Assembly (NCBI GenBank): GCA_002307175.1 | Contig: DBTS01000114.1 | Location: 1 to 26,668 of the forward strand | Length of the DNA stretch: 26,668 bases | Reading direction: 5' to 3' | From: Rhodocyclaceae bacterium UBA1310 | GTDB taxonomy: Bacteria; Pseudomonadota; Gammaproteobacteria; Burkholderiales; Rhodocyclaceae | In this document: positions 6,843 to 15,303 of the stretch, piece after piece | Position numbering within the stretch: position 1 is the stretch's first letter | How the letters are laid out: each line of letters opens with the position of its first letter | Translations under genes and position numbers: made by a program | The notes under the pieces: model-generated | The model's input: the letters and a program-made list of their open reading frames with translations, nothing else | What the model was told of the DNA's origin: nothing | Databases searched by the model: none

Positions 6843-8045
6843 TCAGGAGTAGGCCAGACCCATGGCCGCGCGCACGTCGCCCATGGTTTCTTCGGCCACC
6901 TTGCGTGCACGCTCGCAGCCAACCTCCACCACATCGCGGAGCAGCTTCGGATTCTGCACGTAGCGCATGGCACGCTCATGCATCGGTGCCTGTTCGGCCA
7001 GCATGGCATCGATCACCGGCTGCTTGCATTCGATGCAGCCAATCCCGGCGGAGCGGCAGCCGGCCTGCACCCATTCACGGGTTTCCGGTGTCGAATACAC
7101 CTGATGGAAGTTCCACACCGGGCAGCGCGAGGGCTCGCCGGCATCGGTGCGCCGCACGCGGGCCGGATCGGTCGGCATGGTCTTGACCTTCTTGGAGAGC
7201 ACTTCGGGCTCTTCACGCATCATGATGGTGTTGCCGTAGGATTTGGACATTTTCTGTCCATCCAGCCCGACCAGACGTGAGGCCTCGGTCAGCAGCGCCT
7301 GTGGTTCCCGCAGGATCTGCTTGCCGCGACCATCGAAGTAGCCCAGCAGGCGCTCGCGATCAGCCGCAGCCAGGCTCTGCGAGGAGGCAATCAGCGCCCG
7401 CCCCTCTTCAAGAGCCTCAAGATTGCCATCCTGCTGGTAGCGTGTGCGCAGATCCAGATAGGCCTTGTCACGCTTGCCACCGAGCTTCTTGAGAGCGGCC
7501 TTGGCCTTGTCCTCAAAACCCGGCTCACGCCCGTAGAAATGATTGAAGCGACGGGCCAGCTCACGCGTGAATTCGACATGGGGGATCTGGTCCTCGCCCA
7601 CCGGCACATAAGAGGCGCGATAGAGCAGGATATCCGCACTCATGAGCAGCGGATAGCCGAGGAAACCGTAAGTGGTCAGATCCTTGCCGGCGAGCTTCTC
7701 CTGCTGATCCTTGTAGGTCGGCACACGTTCGAGCCACCCCAGCGGTGTCATCATCGACATCAGCAGGTGCAGTTCGGCGTGCTGCGGCACGTGGGACTGG
7801 ATGAAGATCGTGGCTTTTTCGGGGTCGACACCCGCGGCAAACCAGTCGATCAACATGTCCCAGACACTGTTCTGGATAACCTGCACATCATCATAGGCGG
7901 TAGTCAGCGCGTGCCAGTCAGCCACAAAGAAGAAACAGTCCTTTTCTTCCTGCAGACGCACCCAGTTCTTGAGCGCGCCGTGGTAGTGGCCGATATGCAG
8001 GCGCCCGGTGGGACGCATGCCAGAGAGAACGCTTTCCTTTTCCAT
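6843..8045 (-). CDS. trpS: Tryptophanyl-tRNA synthetase
   Basis: TrpRS is the class I synthetase that charges tRNA(Trp). The 400-residue protein has the HIGH motif (residues 17-20), the GMRPTGRLHIGHYHGAL opening, and KMSKS at 265-269. It is longer than the roughly 330-residue E. coli form because of an insertion between the Rossmann core and KMSKS, a layout seen in a subset of bacterial TrpRS proteins. The C-terminal domain carries four cysteines at 308, 330, 337 and 340 (C-x21-C-x6-C-x2-C), close to the [4Fe-4S] tRNA-anticodon-binding motif of the Thermotoga maritima enzyme. I chose ATG 8045. A TTG at 8054, directly after the upstream stop and five bases from GGAG, would add MFI in front and is a real alternative. 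Confidence 0.96.
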   Translation of the reverse strand: MEKESVLSGMRPTGRLHIGHYHGALKNWVRLQEEKDCFFFVADWHALTTAYDDVQVIQNSVWDMLIDWFAAGVDPEKATIFIQSHVPQHAELHLLMSMMTPLGWLERVPTYKDQQEKLAGKDLTTYGFLGYPLLMSADILLYRASYVPVGEDQIPHVEFTRELARRFNHFYGREPGFEDKAKAALKKLGGKRDKAYLDLRTRYQQDGNLEALEEGRALIASSQSLAAADRERLLGYFDGRGKQILREPQALLTEASRLVGLDGQKMSKSYGNTIMMREEPEVLSKKVKTMPTDPARVRRTDAGEPSRCPVWNFHQVYSTPETREWVQAGCRSAGIGCIECKQPVIDAMLAEQAPMHERAMRYVQNPKLLRDVVEVGCERARKVAEETMGDVRAAMGLAYS

Positions 8046-8054
8046 GATGAACAA

Positions 8055-8717
8055 TCAGGCTCCAGTGAGCATTAGCAAAAGTTTGAACAGTGGGGGCAAC
8101 ACAAAGCCCATCACGTGATCGAGAATGTGAAAATACAGCAATGCAATCAGAATATAGAACCCATAGGGTTCAAGCCGCGACAGCAGTACTGCCTGGGGCA
8201 TCGGCAGCAGGCTGACGAGAATGCGCCCCCCATCCAGGGGTGGCACGGGAACAAGGTTCAGAACCATCAGGCTCAGATTTACCAGCACCCCGTTCAGGGC
8301 CAGTTCCAGCCACAGTGATTCAGGGGACAGGAACATGCCCAGCACGCGCAGGATCACCACCCAGGCAAATGCCTGCACGAGATTGGACCCTGGCCCTGCT
8401 GCAGCCACCCATAGCATATCAGCCTTGGGCTTGCGCAAGCGCGAGAAATTCACAGGCACCGGCTTGGCCCAGCCGAACGGGGGAAAATTCACGCCGGAGA
8501 GCACGTTGAAAATCACGATCCCGCCAGGGATCAGGATCGTTCCCCACAGATCGACGTGCTTGAAGGGGTTCAGCGTGATGCGCCCCATCAGATAGGCCGT
8601 CGGATCGCCGAAGAGTTTTGCCACGTAGCCGTGGGCCGCCTCGTGCAGGGTAATGGCCAGGATCACCGGCACGGCCCACAGTGCCAGATTCAGGATGATG
8701 CTGTTGATCTCGCCCAT
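8055..8717 (-). CDS. Site-2 protease family zinc metalloprotease (M50)
   Basis: This is a small integral inner-membrane protease of the M50 family. The 220-residue protein is strongly hydrophobic. It has HEAAH (H25, E26, H29) in the first membrane helix as the HExxH zinc site, and NLVPVPPLDGG (N154-D162) in a late helix, which supplies the third zinc ligand. About five to six membrane segments are visible. There is no PDZ domain or CBS pair, so it belongs to the short group rather than RseP. The substrate is unknown. ATG 8717 has GGAG nine bases upstream. It stands between yciO and trpS on the same strand with very short gaps, a neighbourhood common in betaproteobacteria. Confidence 0.93.
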   Translation of the reverse strand: MGEINSIILNLALWAVPVILAITLHEAAHGYVAKLFGDPTAYLMGRITLNPFKHVDLWGTILIPGGIVIFNVLSGVNFPPFGWAKPVPVNFSRLRKPKADMLWVAAAGPGSNLVQAFAWVVILRVLGMFLSPESLWLELALNGVLVNLSLMVLNLVPVPPLDGGRILVSLLPMPQAVLLSRLEPYGFYILIALLYFHILDHVMGFVLPPLFKLLLMLTGA

Positions 8718-8723
8718 ACGTCT

Positions 8724-9350
8724 TTACTCCAATCCAAGCGGACCCAGGGCACCCTTGCCGGCACGCAGCAGCTCCGGGGCTCCAGAGGTCAGATCCACCA
8801 CCGTGGTGGCATGCAGGCCACAGGCCCCGGCCTCAATCACAAGATCCAGCTGCTTGCCCAGACGATCGCGGATATCCTGGGCGTACACCAAAGGCTCATC
8901 CTCGCCCGGCAACAGCAGCGTGGAAGACAGCAGGGGCTCGCCCAATTCTTCCAGCAGGGCACTGACCACAGCATGATCCGGCACGCGCAGGCCGATGGTC
9001 TTGCGCTTGGGGTGCAGCACCCGGCGCGGCAGCTCGCGGGTGGCTTCCAGAATGAACGTATAAGGCCCCGGCGTGGTGGCCTTGAGAAGACGGTACTGGG
9101 TGTTATCCACCCGCGCGTAGGTGGCGATTTCAGAGAGATCGCGGCACATCAATGTGAAATGGTGGCGCTCATCAACTCCACGGATGTGGCGGATGCGATC
9201 AAGCACATCGGCGTTGCCCGTCAGCCCGACGAGCGAATAGGCGCAATCGGTCGGCAGGGCAATCAGCCCGCTGTCGCGCAGAATCTGCGCCGCCTGACGG
9301 ATCAGACGGGGTTGCGGATGTTCCGGCTGGATTTCGAAGTACTGTGCCAT
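8724..9350 (-). CDS. yciO: YciO-type L-threonylcarbamoyladenylate synthase-like protein
   Basis: The protein belongs to the YrdC/Sua5 fold family, whose true members make threonylcarbamoyl-AMP for tRNA t6A. YciO is a paralogue with weak or unclear activity in this pathway. The 208-residue protein is a single YrdC-like domain: it opens MAQYFEIQPEHPQPRLI, then has LIALPTDCAYSLVGL, the KR-type segment replaced by HIRGVDERHHFTLMCRDLS, TPGPYTFILEATRELPRR and KRKTIGLRVPDH, which match the YciO branch. The Sua5 C-terminal domain is absent. ATG 9350 aligns with the start of E. coli YciO, from memory. A GTG at 9377 would add nine residues. The gene follows the phosphatase gene by 45 bases and abuts the site-2 protease. 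Confidence 0.9.
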   Translation of the reverse strand: MAQYFEIQPEHPQPRLIRQAAQILRDSGLIALPTDCAYSLVGLTGNADVLDRIRHIRGVDERHHFTLMCRDLSEIATYARVDNTQYRLLKATTPGPYTFILEATRELPRRVLHPKRKTIGLRVPDHAVVSALLEELGEPLLSSTLLLPGEDEPLVYAQDIRDRLGKQLDLVIEAGACGLHATTVVDLTSGAPELLRAGKGALGPLGLE

Positions 9351-9395
9351 AAGAGAAATAAATGCGCGCTGCGCCACCTGGGCGAAGGCGGAACC

Positions 9396-10259
9396 TTACA
9401 CCAAACGCGACCAGACCGGCGTCAAATCCGGCGCCAGGATCTCGGCCCGCCCGAGATCAACCATGCTTTCCTGCGGCCCATGAAAATCCGATCCTCTGGA
9501 AGCCAGAAAACCGTAACGGCGCGCCACGCGGGCAAACTCCAGGGCACTCTCCCCGGCCTGCGAGCCCGACACCACCTCGATTGCCTCACCACCAAGATCC
9601 TTGAAAGTGTCGAACAGCCGTGTCAGCTCCGCCTTGCTCAGACGGGTACGCCCCGGATGGGCAATCACGGCAACGCCCCCGGCGGCATGAATCCAGCGCA
9701 CGGCATCTTCGAGACGGGCCCATTCGTGCTCGACAAACCCCGGCTTGCCGCGCACCAGATAGTGCTCGAACACATTGGAGACATCGCGTGCGACGCGGAT
9801 CTCCACCAGATACCGGGCGATATGTGCGCGCCCGACGAGTGCCGGATTACCGACGTAGCGCAGGGCGCCTTCATAGACGCCATGAATGCCGATGCGGTCG
9901 AGTGCCTCGGCCATACGCCGCGCCCGCCCGTCGCGCCCGCTGCGAACCTGCGCCAGACCGGCAGCAAGTTCCGCATTTTCCGTATCAAGACCAAGCCCCA
10001 CGATATGGACGGATTGATCGCCCCAGGAAACCGAAAGCTCTGCCCCGTTAACAAACGGCAGCCCGACTGCGGCAGCGGCGGCACGGGCTTCCGCCAGCCC
10101 GCCCGTTTCGTCATGATCCGTCAGCGCCAGCAGCTCGACCTGGTTGGCGTGGGCGCGTGCGACGACCTCTGCCGGGGACAGCAGACCGTCGGAAACAGTG
10201 GAATGGCAATGCAGATCTGCGTTCACGGGGGGCTTCACGATAAAAAAACTCAGGCACAT
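9396..10259 (-). CDS. rnm: PHP-domain 3',5'-nucleoside bisphosphate phosphatase / 5'-3' exoribonuclease (RNase AM type)
   Basis: This is a metal-dependent PHP phosphoesterase. Related enzymes (E. coli YciV/RNase AM and a characterised Chromobacterium protein) hydrolyse pAp and trim the 5' ends of rRNAs. The 287-residue protein has the PHP metal-site motifs in order: DLHCHS (15-20), LTDHD (46-50), NGAELS, RAHIARYLV, VIAHPGR and RGSDFHG near the C-terminus. Its length is typical. The ATG at 10259 lacks a clear Shine-Dalgarno sequence. A GTG at 10238 or 10226, closer to the first domain strand, is possible. It is the first gene of the long minus-strand run and diverges from the gcv riboswitch. 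The exact cellular role in this organism is inferred from the family. Confidence 0.9.
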   Translation of the reverse strand: MCLSFFIVKPPVNADLHCHSTVSDGLLSPAEVVARAHANQVELLALTDHDETGGLAEARAAAAAVGLPFVNGAELSVSWGDQSVHIVGLGLDTENAELAAGLAQVRSGRDGRARRMAEALDRIGIHGVYEGALRYVGNPALVGRAHIARYLVEIRVARDVSNVFEHYLVRGKPGFVEHEWARLEDAVRWIHAAGGVAVIAHPGRTRLSKAELTRLFDTFKDLGGEAIEVVSGSQAGESALEFARVARRYGFLASRGSDFHGPQESMVDLGRAEILAPDLTPVWSRLV

Positions 10260-10271
10260 GATAACAAACGC

Positions 10272-10300
10272 TTGCCGGCTTCCACAGACTCGGATAAATT
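10272..10300 (+). promoter_or_regulatory. Candidate promoter of the gcv operon
   Basis: TTGCCG (10272-10277) and TAAATT (10295-10300) are separated by 17 bases. Transcription would begin near 10307, right at the first strand of riboswitch aptamer I. Both hexamers match the sigma-70 consensus at four of six positions, and the geometry fits well. Confidence 0.55.
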
Positions 10301-10309
10301 AGCGCCATC

Positions 10310-10523
10310 GTTCGGGAGAGAGCCGCTTGCGGTCGCCGAAGGCGCAACCCCCCGGGAACGCTCAGGTAAAAGGACCGGACGACGAACATTGAATCTGGAG
10401 AGTGGCGTATCGCGATATTCGATAGCGCCCACCGAAGGGGCAGTTGGCGAGACCAGAAACGGACGCAAAAACAAACGCGGATGTTGCGGTGACGCTAAAA
10501 TCTCTCAGGTACCAAGGACAGAT
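10310..10523 (+). ncRNA. Tandem glycine riboswitch (two aptamers)
   Basis: Two glycine-binding aptamers lie in a row upstream of gcvT. Aptamer I spans about 10310-10387: P1 GTTCG/CGAAC, GGGAGAGAGCC, CGCCGAAGGCGC and CTCAGGTAAAAGGACCGGA. Aptamer II spans about 10393-10523: P1 ATCTG/CAGAT, GGAGAGTGGCG, CACCGAAGGGGCA and CTCTCAGGTACCAAGGACAGA. These are the conserved cores of the gcvT element. The linker between them is only about five bases, as in other tandem forms. In characterised cases bound glycine switches on the glycine cleavage genes. This stretch fills the 319-base gap between rnm and gcvT. Confidence 0.95.
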
Positions 10524-10525
10524 GG

Positions 10526-10559
10526 GGGCCAAACTCGCTATGAGTCTTGGCCCTTTTTC
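10526..10559 (+). terminator. Intrinsic terminator, expression platform of the glycine riboswitch
   Basis: GGGCCAA (10526-10532) pairs with TTGGCCC (10547-10553). An inner ACTC/GAGT pairing extends the stem, and TTTTT follows. It lies just after aptamer II and 20 bases before the gcvT ATG. Glycine-induced antitermination is the likely mode. Confidence 0.85.
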
Positions 10560-10578
10560 ATTTGCCCCTGAGAGAACC

Positions 10579-11667
10579 ATGGCCAAACAAACCCCGCTTT
10601 ACGCCGAGCATGTTGCTGCCGGTGCCAAAATTGTCGATTTCGCCGGCTGGGACATGCCCATCCATTACGGTTCACAGCTCGACGAGCACAAACTGGTGCG
10701 CGCCGACGCGGGCATGTTCGATGTTTCGCACATGCTGCCCGTTGATATCGATGGTGCCGGCGCACGGGATTTCCTGCGCCATCTGGTGGCCAATGATGTC
10801 GCCAAGCTCAAGACCCCGGGCAAGGCACTTTATTCCTGCATGCTCAAGGCAGATGGCGGCATTCTCGATGATCTGATCATCTATCGCTTTGCCGATGACG
10901 ATTACCGCATCGTGGTCAACGCCGGCACAGCTGACAAGGATGTGGCCTGGATGCGCGAAGTGGCCCGCAGCCTGCCCGGAGGCGGCAACGTCAACATCAC
11001 GCCGCGCCGCGATCTCGCGATCATCGCCGTGCAGGGCCCCAAGGCGCAGGAAAAGGTCTGGGCCGCCCTCCCCGAAGCAGAAGCTGCCGCACGCCCGCTG
11101 CGTGCTTTCAACGCTGCACGTGTCGGCGATCTGATGGTCTGTTTCACCGGCTACACAGGGGAAGTTGGCTATGAGCTGATCTGCCCGGCGGGCCGTGTGG
11201 TGGAACTCTGGCACGCGCTGCTTGCCGCTGGCGTCAAACCCGCCGGCCTGGGCGCGCGCGATACCCTGCGTCTGGAAGCCGGCATGGCGCTCTACGGGCA
11301 GGATATGAATGAATCCATCAATCCGTATGAAGCCGGCCTTGCCTGGACGGTGGATCTCTCCGACGCTGCCCGTGACTTCATCGGCCGTGCCGCCATTACC
11401 GCACAACCTGCCGCCCGCACTTTGATCGGCCTGGTGCTAGAAGACCGTGGCGTATTGCGCGCCCACATGCCAGTATTCACCTCGCACGGAGCGGGGGAAA
11501 CCACCAGCGGCAGTTTTGCACCGAGCATGAATGCCTCGATTGCTTTCGCGCGGGTGCCTGCAGGCGTTGCCGCAGGCGACAGCGTCGAGGTGGAAATCCG
11601 GGACAAGCGCCTGAAGGCCAGGGTTGTTGCCGCGCCCTTCGTACGTAACGGCCAGGTTCTTGTGTAA
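10579..11667 (+). CDS. gcvT: Glycine cleavage system T protein (aminomethyltransferase)
   Basis: GcvT moves the methylene carbon of the aminomethyl-lipoyl group on GcvH to tetrahydrofolate, releasing ammonia. The 362-residue protein opens MAKQTPLYAEHVAAGAKIVDFAGWDMPIHYG and has the folate-binding segments (MFDVSHM, ILDDLIIYRF, FTGYTGEVGYE, GARDTLRLEAGMALYGQDM) expected along the chain. Its length is typical. The frame is open 45 codons further upstream, but that region is riboswitch and terminator, so the ATG at 10579 is the start; a weak GAGAG lies just before it. It is the first gene of the glycine cleavage operon and is controlled by the riboswitch. Confidence 0.98.
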   Translation: MAKQTPLYAEHVAAGAKIVDFAGWDMPIHYGSQLDEHKLVRADAGMFDVSHMLPVDIDGAGARDFLRHLVANDVAKLKTPGKALYSCMLKADGGILDDLIIYRFADDDYRIVVNAGTADKDVAWMREVARSLPGGGNVNITPRRDLAIIAVQGPKAQEKVWAALPEAEAAARPLRAFNAARVGDLMVCFTGYTGEVGYELICPAGRVVELWHALLAAGVKPAGLGARDTLRLEAGMALYGQDMNESINPYEAGLAWTVDLSDAARDFIGRAAITAQPAARTLIGLVLEDRGVLRAHMPVFTSHGAGETTSGSFAPSMNASIAFARVPAGVAAGDSVEVEIRDKRLKARVVAAPFVRNGQVLV

Positions 11668-11725
11668 GAACCGGCCATCGCGCCTATTTTCAAATCATCC
11701 AGCCTACATCTGACCGGAGCACGCA

Positions 11726-12109
11726 ATGAGCATTCCCAGCAATCTTCGCTACACCGACTCTCACGAATGGGTCCGCAAGGAACCCGACAACACGCTGAGC
11801 ATCGGCATCACCGACCACGCCCAGGAAGCCCTGGGTGACATCGTCTTCCTCGATCTGCCGGAAGCCGGGCGCACCGTGAAGGCCGGCGAAATCGTCGCCG
11901 TGATCGAATCCGTCAAGGCGGCCTCGGATATCTACGCCCCGATCGCAGGCGAAATCGTCGCCTCGAATGCCGCCGCCGTAGATGCCCCGGACAGCGTCAA
12001 CAACAGCCCGTACGACACCTGGCTGTTCAAGATCCAGCCCACCCGCCTAGACGACATCGACGCACTGCTCGACGCTGCCGCCTACGCCAAGGTTGCCGAC
12101 GCGGATTAA
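11726..12109 (+). CDS. gcvH: Glycine cleavage system H protein (lipoyl carrier)
   Basis: GcvH carries the lipoyl arm that shuttles the aminomethyl group between GcvP, GcvT and dihydrolipoyl dehydrogenase. The 127-residue protein has the H-protein signature YTDSHEWVR, GITDHAQEALGDIVFLDLP, and the lipoyl attachment lysine K64 in ESVKAASD. Its length matches the family. ATG 11726 is preceded by GGAG seven bases away. It is 58 bases downstream of gcvT. No lipoate ligase or lpd gene lies in the window, so those functions must be supplied elsewhere. Confidence 0.98.
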   Translation: MSIPSNLRYTDSHEWVRKEPDNTLSIGITDHAQEALGDIVFLDLPEAGRTVKAGEIVAVIESVKAASDIYAPIAGEIVASNAAAVDAPDSVNNSPYDTWLFKIQPTRLDDIDALLDAAAYAKVADAD

Positions 12110-12139
12110 GCCACCAGTCCCCCAAAGCCCAACCAGATC

Positions 12140-12322
12140 ATGCGCCAGCGGCCACCACGCAATCCGATTGATGAACTGCTCAAGTACGCCATCGTGGCGA
12201 CGAGTATGTGTCTGATCATGCTCATCGTGATGCGCGGAAAGTGGCTGATGGCGCTGCTGATTGCAATCTGGGCGGGCTTTGTGTTGCTGCGCATCAAGCG
12301 TAAATCCAAAGACCGGCAATAA
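12140..12322 (+). CDS. Small predicted membrane protein between gcvH and gcvP
   Basis: I do not recognise a family. The 60-residue product begins with a basic, proline-containing stretch (MRQRPPRNP), followed by two hydrophobic segments, about residues 14-31 (LLKYAIVATSMCLIMLIV) and 35-51 (WLMALLIAIWAGFVLLR), then a strongly basic tail (IKRKSKDRQ). Two membrane helices with a very short turn, or one long helix, are possible. It lies 30 bases after gcvH and about 100 bases before gcvP on the same strand, so it probably shares the glycine-controlled transcript. The Shine-Dalgarno sequence is weak. The hydrophobic pattern and charged ends argue for a real gene. A function in glycine metabolism cannot be claimed. 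Confidence 0.65.
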   Translation: MRQRPPRNPIDELLKYAIVATSMCLIMLIVMRGKWLMALLIAIWAGFVLLRIKRKSKDRQ

Positions 12323-12336
12323 CACCCGCCGATCCG

Positions 12337-12353
12337 GGGCTGGTTAACAGCCC
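12337..12353 (+). other. Small hairpin in the orf60-gcvP spacer
   Basis: GGGCTG and CAGCCC form a 6-bp stem around GTTAA. No T tract follows, so it is probably an RNA stability or processing element if anything. The rest of the roughly 100-base spacer is C-rich with no recognised signal. Confidence 0.3.
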
Positions 12354-12424
12354 TGCTGCGCCCACTATCGACAGGCCAGTCACCTTTCCCGCCCTGCCCC
12401 CCCTCACCGCCTGCAGAGAAAATC

Positions 12425-15292
12425 ATGCCCCAGTCTCTTTCCAGTCTCGAACAGAACGACGCCTTTGCCTCGCGCCACATTGGCCCGAGCGCAGAGGATC
12501 TGCCCCAGATGCTTGCCGCAATAGGCGCCGGCAGCCTGGCTGAACTCATCAACCAGACCGTTCCGGCCGCCATCCGCCTGATCTCCCCGATGAGCCTGCC
12601 CGAACCGGTTCCCGAGCATAAGGCGCTGGCCGAGCTGAAAACCATTGCCAGCCGCAACCGCATCGTGCGCTCGCTGATCGGCGCCGGTTATTACGACTGC
12701 ATCACCCCGGCAGTGATCCTGCGCAACGTGCTGGAGAACCCAGGCTGGTACACCGCGTACACCCCGTACCAGGCAGAAATCGCCCAGGGGCGTCTGGAAG
12801 CGCTGCTCAACTGGCAGCAGATGGTGTGTGATCTCACCGGGCTGGGACTGGCCAACGCCTCGCTGCTTGATGAAGGCACCGCCGCCGCAGAAGCCATGAC
12901 CATGGCACGCCGCGTCTCGAAATCAGCCAGCAACGTCTTCTTCATCGATGCAGCCTGTTTCCCGCAGACCATTGATGTGGTGAAAACGCGTGCCCATTAC
13001 TTTGGTTATGAAATCGTTCTTGGCACCCCGGAAGAGGCTGCCGCTGCCAACGCATTCGGTGTGCTGCTGCAGTACCCGAACCTGCATGGTGAAGTGCGTG
13101 ATCTGAGTGAAACCATTGCCGCCTGCAAGGCCAAAGGCGCCTGCGTGGCCGTGGCTTCGGATCTGATGGCGCTGGTACTGCTCAAGAGCCCCGGCCAGAT
13201 GGGGGCGGATATCGCCCTGGGCTCGGCCCAGCGCTTTGGCGTGCCGATGGGCTTTGGTGGCCCGCACGCAGCCTTCTTTGCCACCCATGAAGCAAATGCC
13301 CGCTCTATGCCGGGCCGTATCATCGGTGTTTCCAGGGATGTGCAGGGCAAACCGGCCCTGCGCATGGCCCTGCAGACACGCGAACAGCACATCCGTCGTG
13401 AGAAGGCCAATTCCAACATCTGTACCTCACAGGTGCTGCTTGCCAACATGGCCGGCATGTATGCCGTGTATCACGGCCCCCAGGGCCTGCGCCAGATCGC
13501 CGAGCGCATCCACCGCTGTGCCGCCATTTTTGCTGCAGGCGCCACGCAGGCAGGGCTGGAGATCATCACGGGATGTTTCTTTGACACGCTGGAAATCCGC
13601 ACCGGCAGCCATACCAAGGCCATCCTGAAGGCGGCCCTGGGAGCAGGCTACAATCTGCGCCACGTGGCCGACGACACGCTGGGCCTGAGCTTCGACGAAA
13701 CCTCCACCCGCGAAGACATTGCCGCCCTGTTTATCGCCTTCGGCATCAGCGCCGATGTGGCCGCACTCGACAGCAAGCTGCACGACCCGCTCCCCGAATC
13801 CCTGCTGCGCACGGATGCCATCCTCACCCACCCGGTGTTCAGCAGCCACCACACCGAGCACGAGATGCTGCGCTATCTCAAGCGCCTGCAAAACCGCGAT
13901 CTGGCCCTGGATCATTCCATGATCAGCCTGGGTTCGTGCACGATGAAGCTCAATGCGGCAGCCGAAATGATGCCGATCAGCTGGCCGGAATTTGCCAACA
14001 TCCATCCGTTTGCCCCGCGCGATCAGGTGGAAGGCTATCTGGAAATGATTGAAACCCTGGCCTCCTACCTGCGTACAGTAACGGGCTTCCCGGCCATCTC
14101 GATGCAGCCGAACTCCGGGGCTCAGGGCGAGTACGCCGGCCTGCTGACGATACGCCGCTATCACGCCGCGCATGGTCAGGCTGATCGCAATGTGTGCCTG
14201 ATCCCGAAATCAGCGCACGGCACCAACCCGGCCTCGGCACAGATGTGCGGGCTGGAAGTGGTAGTGGTGGCCTGTGATGACAACGGCAATGTGGATCTGG
14301 CCGATCTGCGCGCCCGCATTGAAGAGTACCGTGACCGGCTGGCCGTGCTGATGGTGACTTACCCCTCTACCCACGGGGTGTTCGAGGAATCCATCAAGGA
14401 AATCTGCACGCTGGTGCATGCCGCCGGCGGCCAGGTTTACATGGACGGTGCTAATCTCAACGCCCAGGTGGGCCTCACCTCGCCCGCCTTCATCGGCGCA
14501 GACGTCAGCCACATCAATCTGCACAAGACCTTCTGCATTCCCCACGGGGGTGGCGGACCGGGCATGGGCCCAATTGGTCTGGCTGCACATCTGGCACCGT
14601 TCATGGCCGACCATGTGATGGTGCCAACGGGGGCACACGATCGTGCGCACGCAGGCCAGGGCGCAGTGTCGGCCGGCCCGTTCGGCTCGGCCAGCATCCT
14701 GCCGATCTCGTGGATGTACATCCGCATGATGGGCAGCGCCGGGCTGACGCGTGCCACCTCGACAGCGATCCTGAATGCCAACTACATCGCCAGCCGTCTC
14801 AAGGATCACTACCCGGTGCTGTACACGGGCAGCCAGGGGCGTGTGGCACACGAGTGCATTCTGGATATCCGCCCGATCAAGGCCGCCTGCGGGGTGAGTG
14901 AAGTGGATATCGCCAAACGCCTGATGGACTATGGCTTCCACGCACCGACCATGAGTTTCCCGGTAGCGGGCACGATCATGGTGGAACCAACCGAATCCGA
15001 ATCGCGCGCCGAACTGGATCGCTTCATCGCCGCCATGATCAGCATCCGCGAGGAAATCGGGCGTATCGAGCGCGGTGAGCTGCCGCGTGAAGACAATCCG
15101 CTGAAAAATGCGCCGCACACCCAGGCCGACGTGATCAGCCGAGAATGGGCGCATCCGTATTCACGTGATGAGGCCGTCTTCCCCCTGCCTTATGTGCGGG
15201 ACAACAAGTTCTGGCCATCGGTCAACCGCATCGACGACGTCTATGGCGACCGTCACCTGTTCTGCTCCTGCCCGCCAATGGAAGCGTACTGA
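12425..15292 (+). CDS. gcvP: Glycine dehydrogenase (decarboxylating), P protein
   Basis: GcvP is the PLP enzyme that decarboxylates glycine and loads the aminomethyl group onto lipoyl-GcvH. The 955-residue protein is the fused, homodimeric form, with both the N- and C-terminal PLP-fold halves in one chain. It opens with FASRHIGPSAEDLPQML and contains YYDCITPAVILRNVLENPGWYTAYTPYQ, the PLP-attachment segment INLHKTFCIPHGGGGPG with K701 as the Schiff-base lysine, and the C-terminal FHAPTMSFPVAGTIMVEPTESE. Length is typical. ATG 12425 has only a GAGA-like Shine-Dalgarno sequence. It is the last gene of the operon, followed by two hairpins. Confidence 0.98.
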   Translation: MPQSLSSLEQNDAFASRHIGPSAEDLPQMLAAIGAGSLAELINQTVPAAIRLISPMSLPEPVPEHKALAELKTIASRNRIVRSLIGAGYYDCITPAVILRNVLENPGWYTAYTPYQAEIAQGRLEALLNWQQMVCDLTGLGLANASLLDEGTAAAEAMTMARRVSKSASNVFFIDAACFPQTIDVVKTRAHYFGYEIVLGTPEEAAAANAFGVLLQYPNLHGEVRDLSETIAACKAKGACVAVASDLMALVLLKSPGQMGADIALGSAQRFGVPMGFGGPHAAFFATHEANARSMPGRIIGVSRDVQGKPALRMALQTREQHIRREKANSNICTSQVLLANMAGMYAVYHGPQGLRQIAERIHRCAAIFAAGATQAGLEIITGCFFDTLEIRTGSHTKAILKAALGAGYNLRHVADDTLGLSFDETSTREDIAALFIAFGISADVAALDSKLHDPLPESLLRTDAILTHPVFSSHHTEHEMLRYLKRLQNRDLALDHSMISLGSCTMKLNAAAEMMPISWPEFANIHPFAPRDQVEGYLEMIETLASYLRTVTGFPAISMQPNSGAQGEYAGLLTIRRYHAAHGQADRNVCLIPKSAHGTNPASAQMCGLEVVVVACDDNGNVDLADLRARIEEYRDRLAVLMVTYPSTHGVFEESIKEICTLVHAAGGQVYMDGANLNAQVGLTSPAFIGADVSHINLHKTFCIPHGGGGPGMGPIGLAAHLAPFMADHVMVPTGAHDRAHAGQGAVSAGPFGSASILPISWMYIRMMGSAGLTRATSTAILNANYIASRLKDHYPVLYTGSQGRVAHECILDIRPIKAACGVSEVDIAKRLMDYGFHAPTMSFPVAGTIMVEPTESESRAELDRFIAAMISIREEIGRIERGELPREDNPLKNAPHTQADVISREWAHPYSRDEAVFPLPYVRDNKFWPSVNRIDDVYGDRHLFCSCPPMEAY

Positions 15293-15303
15293 TCAGGGGA
15301 AGG

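Noticed and set aside
8556..10571. A 671-codon open frame on the plus strand
   Set aside because: It lies opposite rnm, yciO and the start of the site-2 protease gene, which have clear family motifs. It also runs through the riboswitch. It is a GC-rich shadow frame.
10444..10578. A longer gcvT with 45 more N-terminal residues
   Set aside because: The extension overlaps aptamer II and the terminator, and its residues do not resemble GcvT. The ATG at 10579 aligns with the family start.
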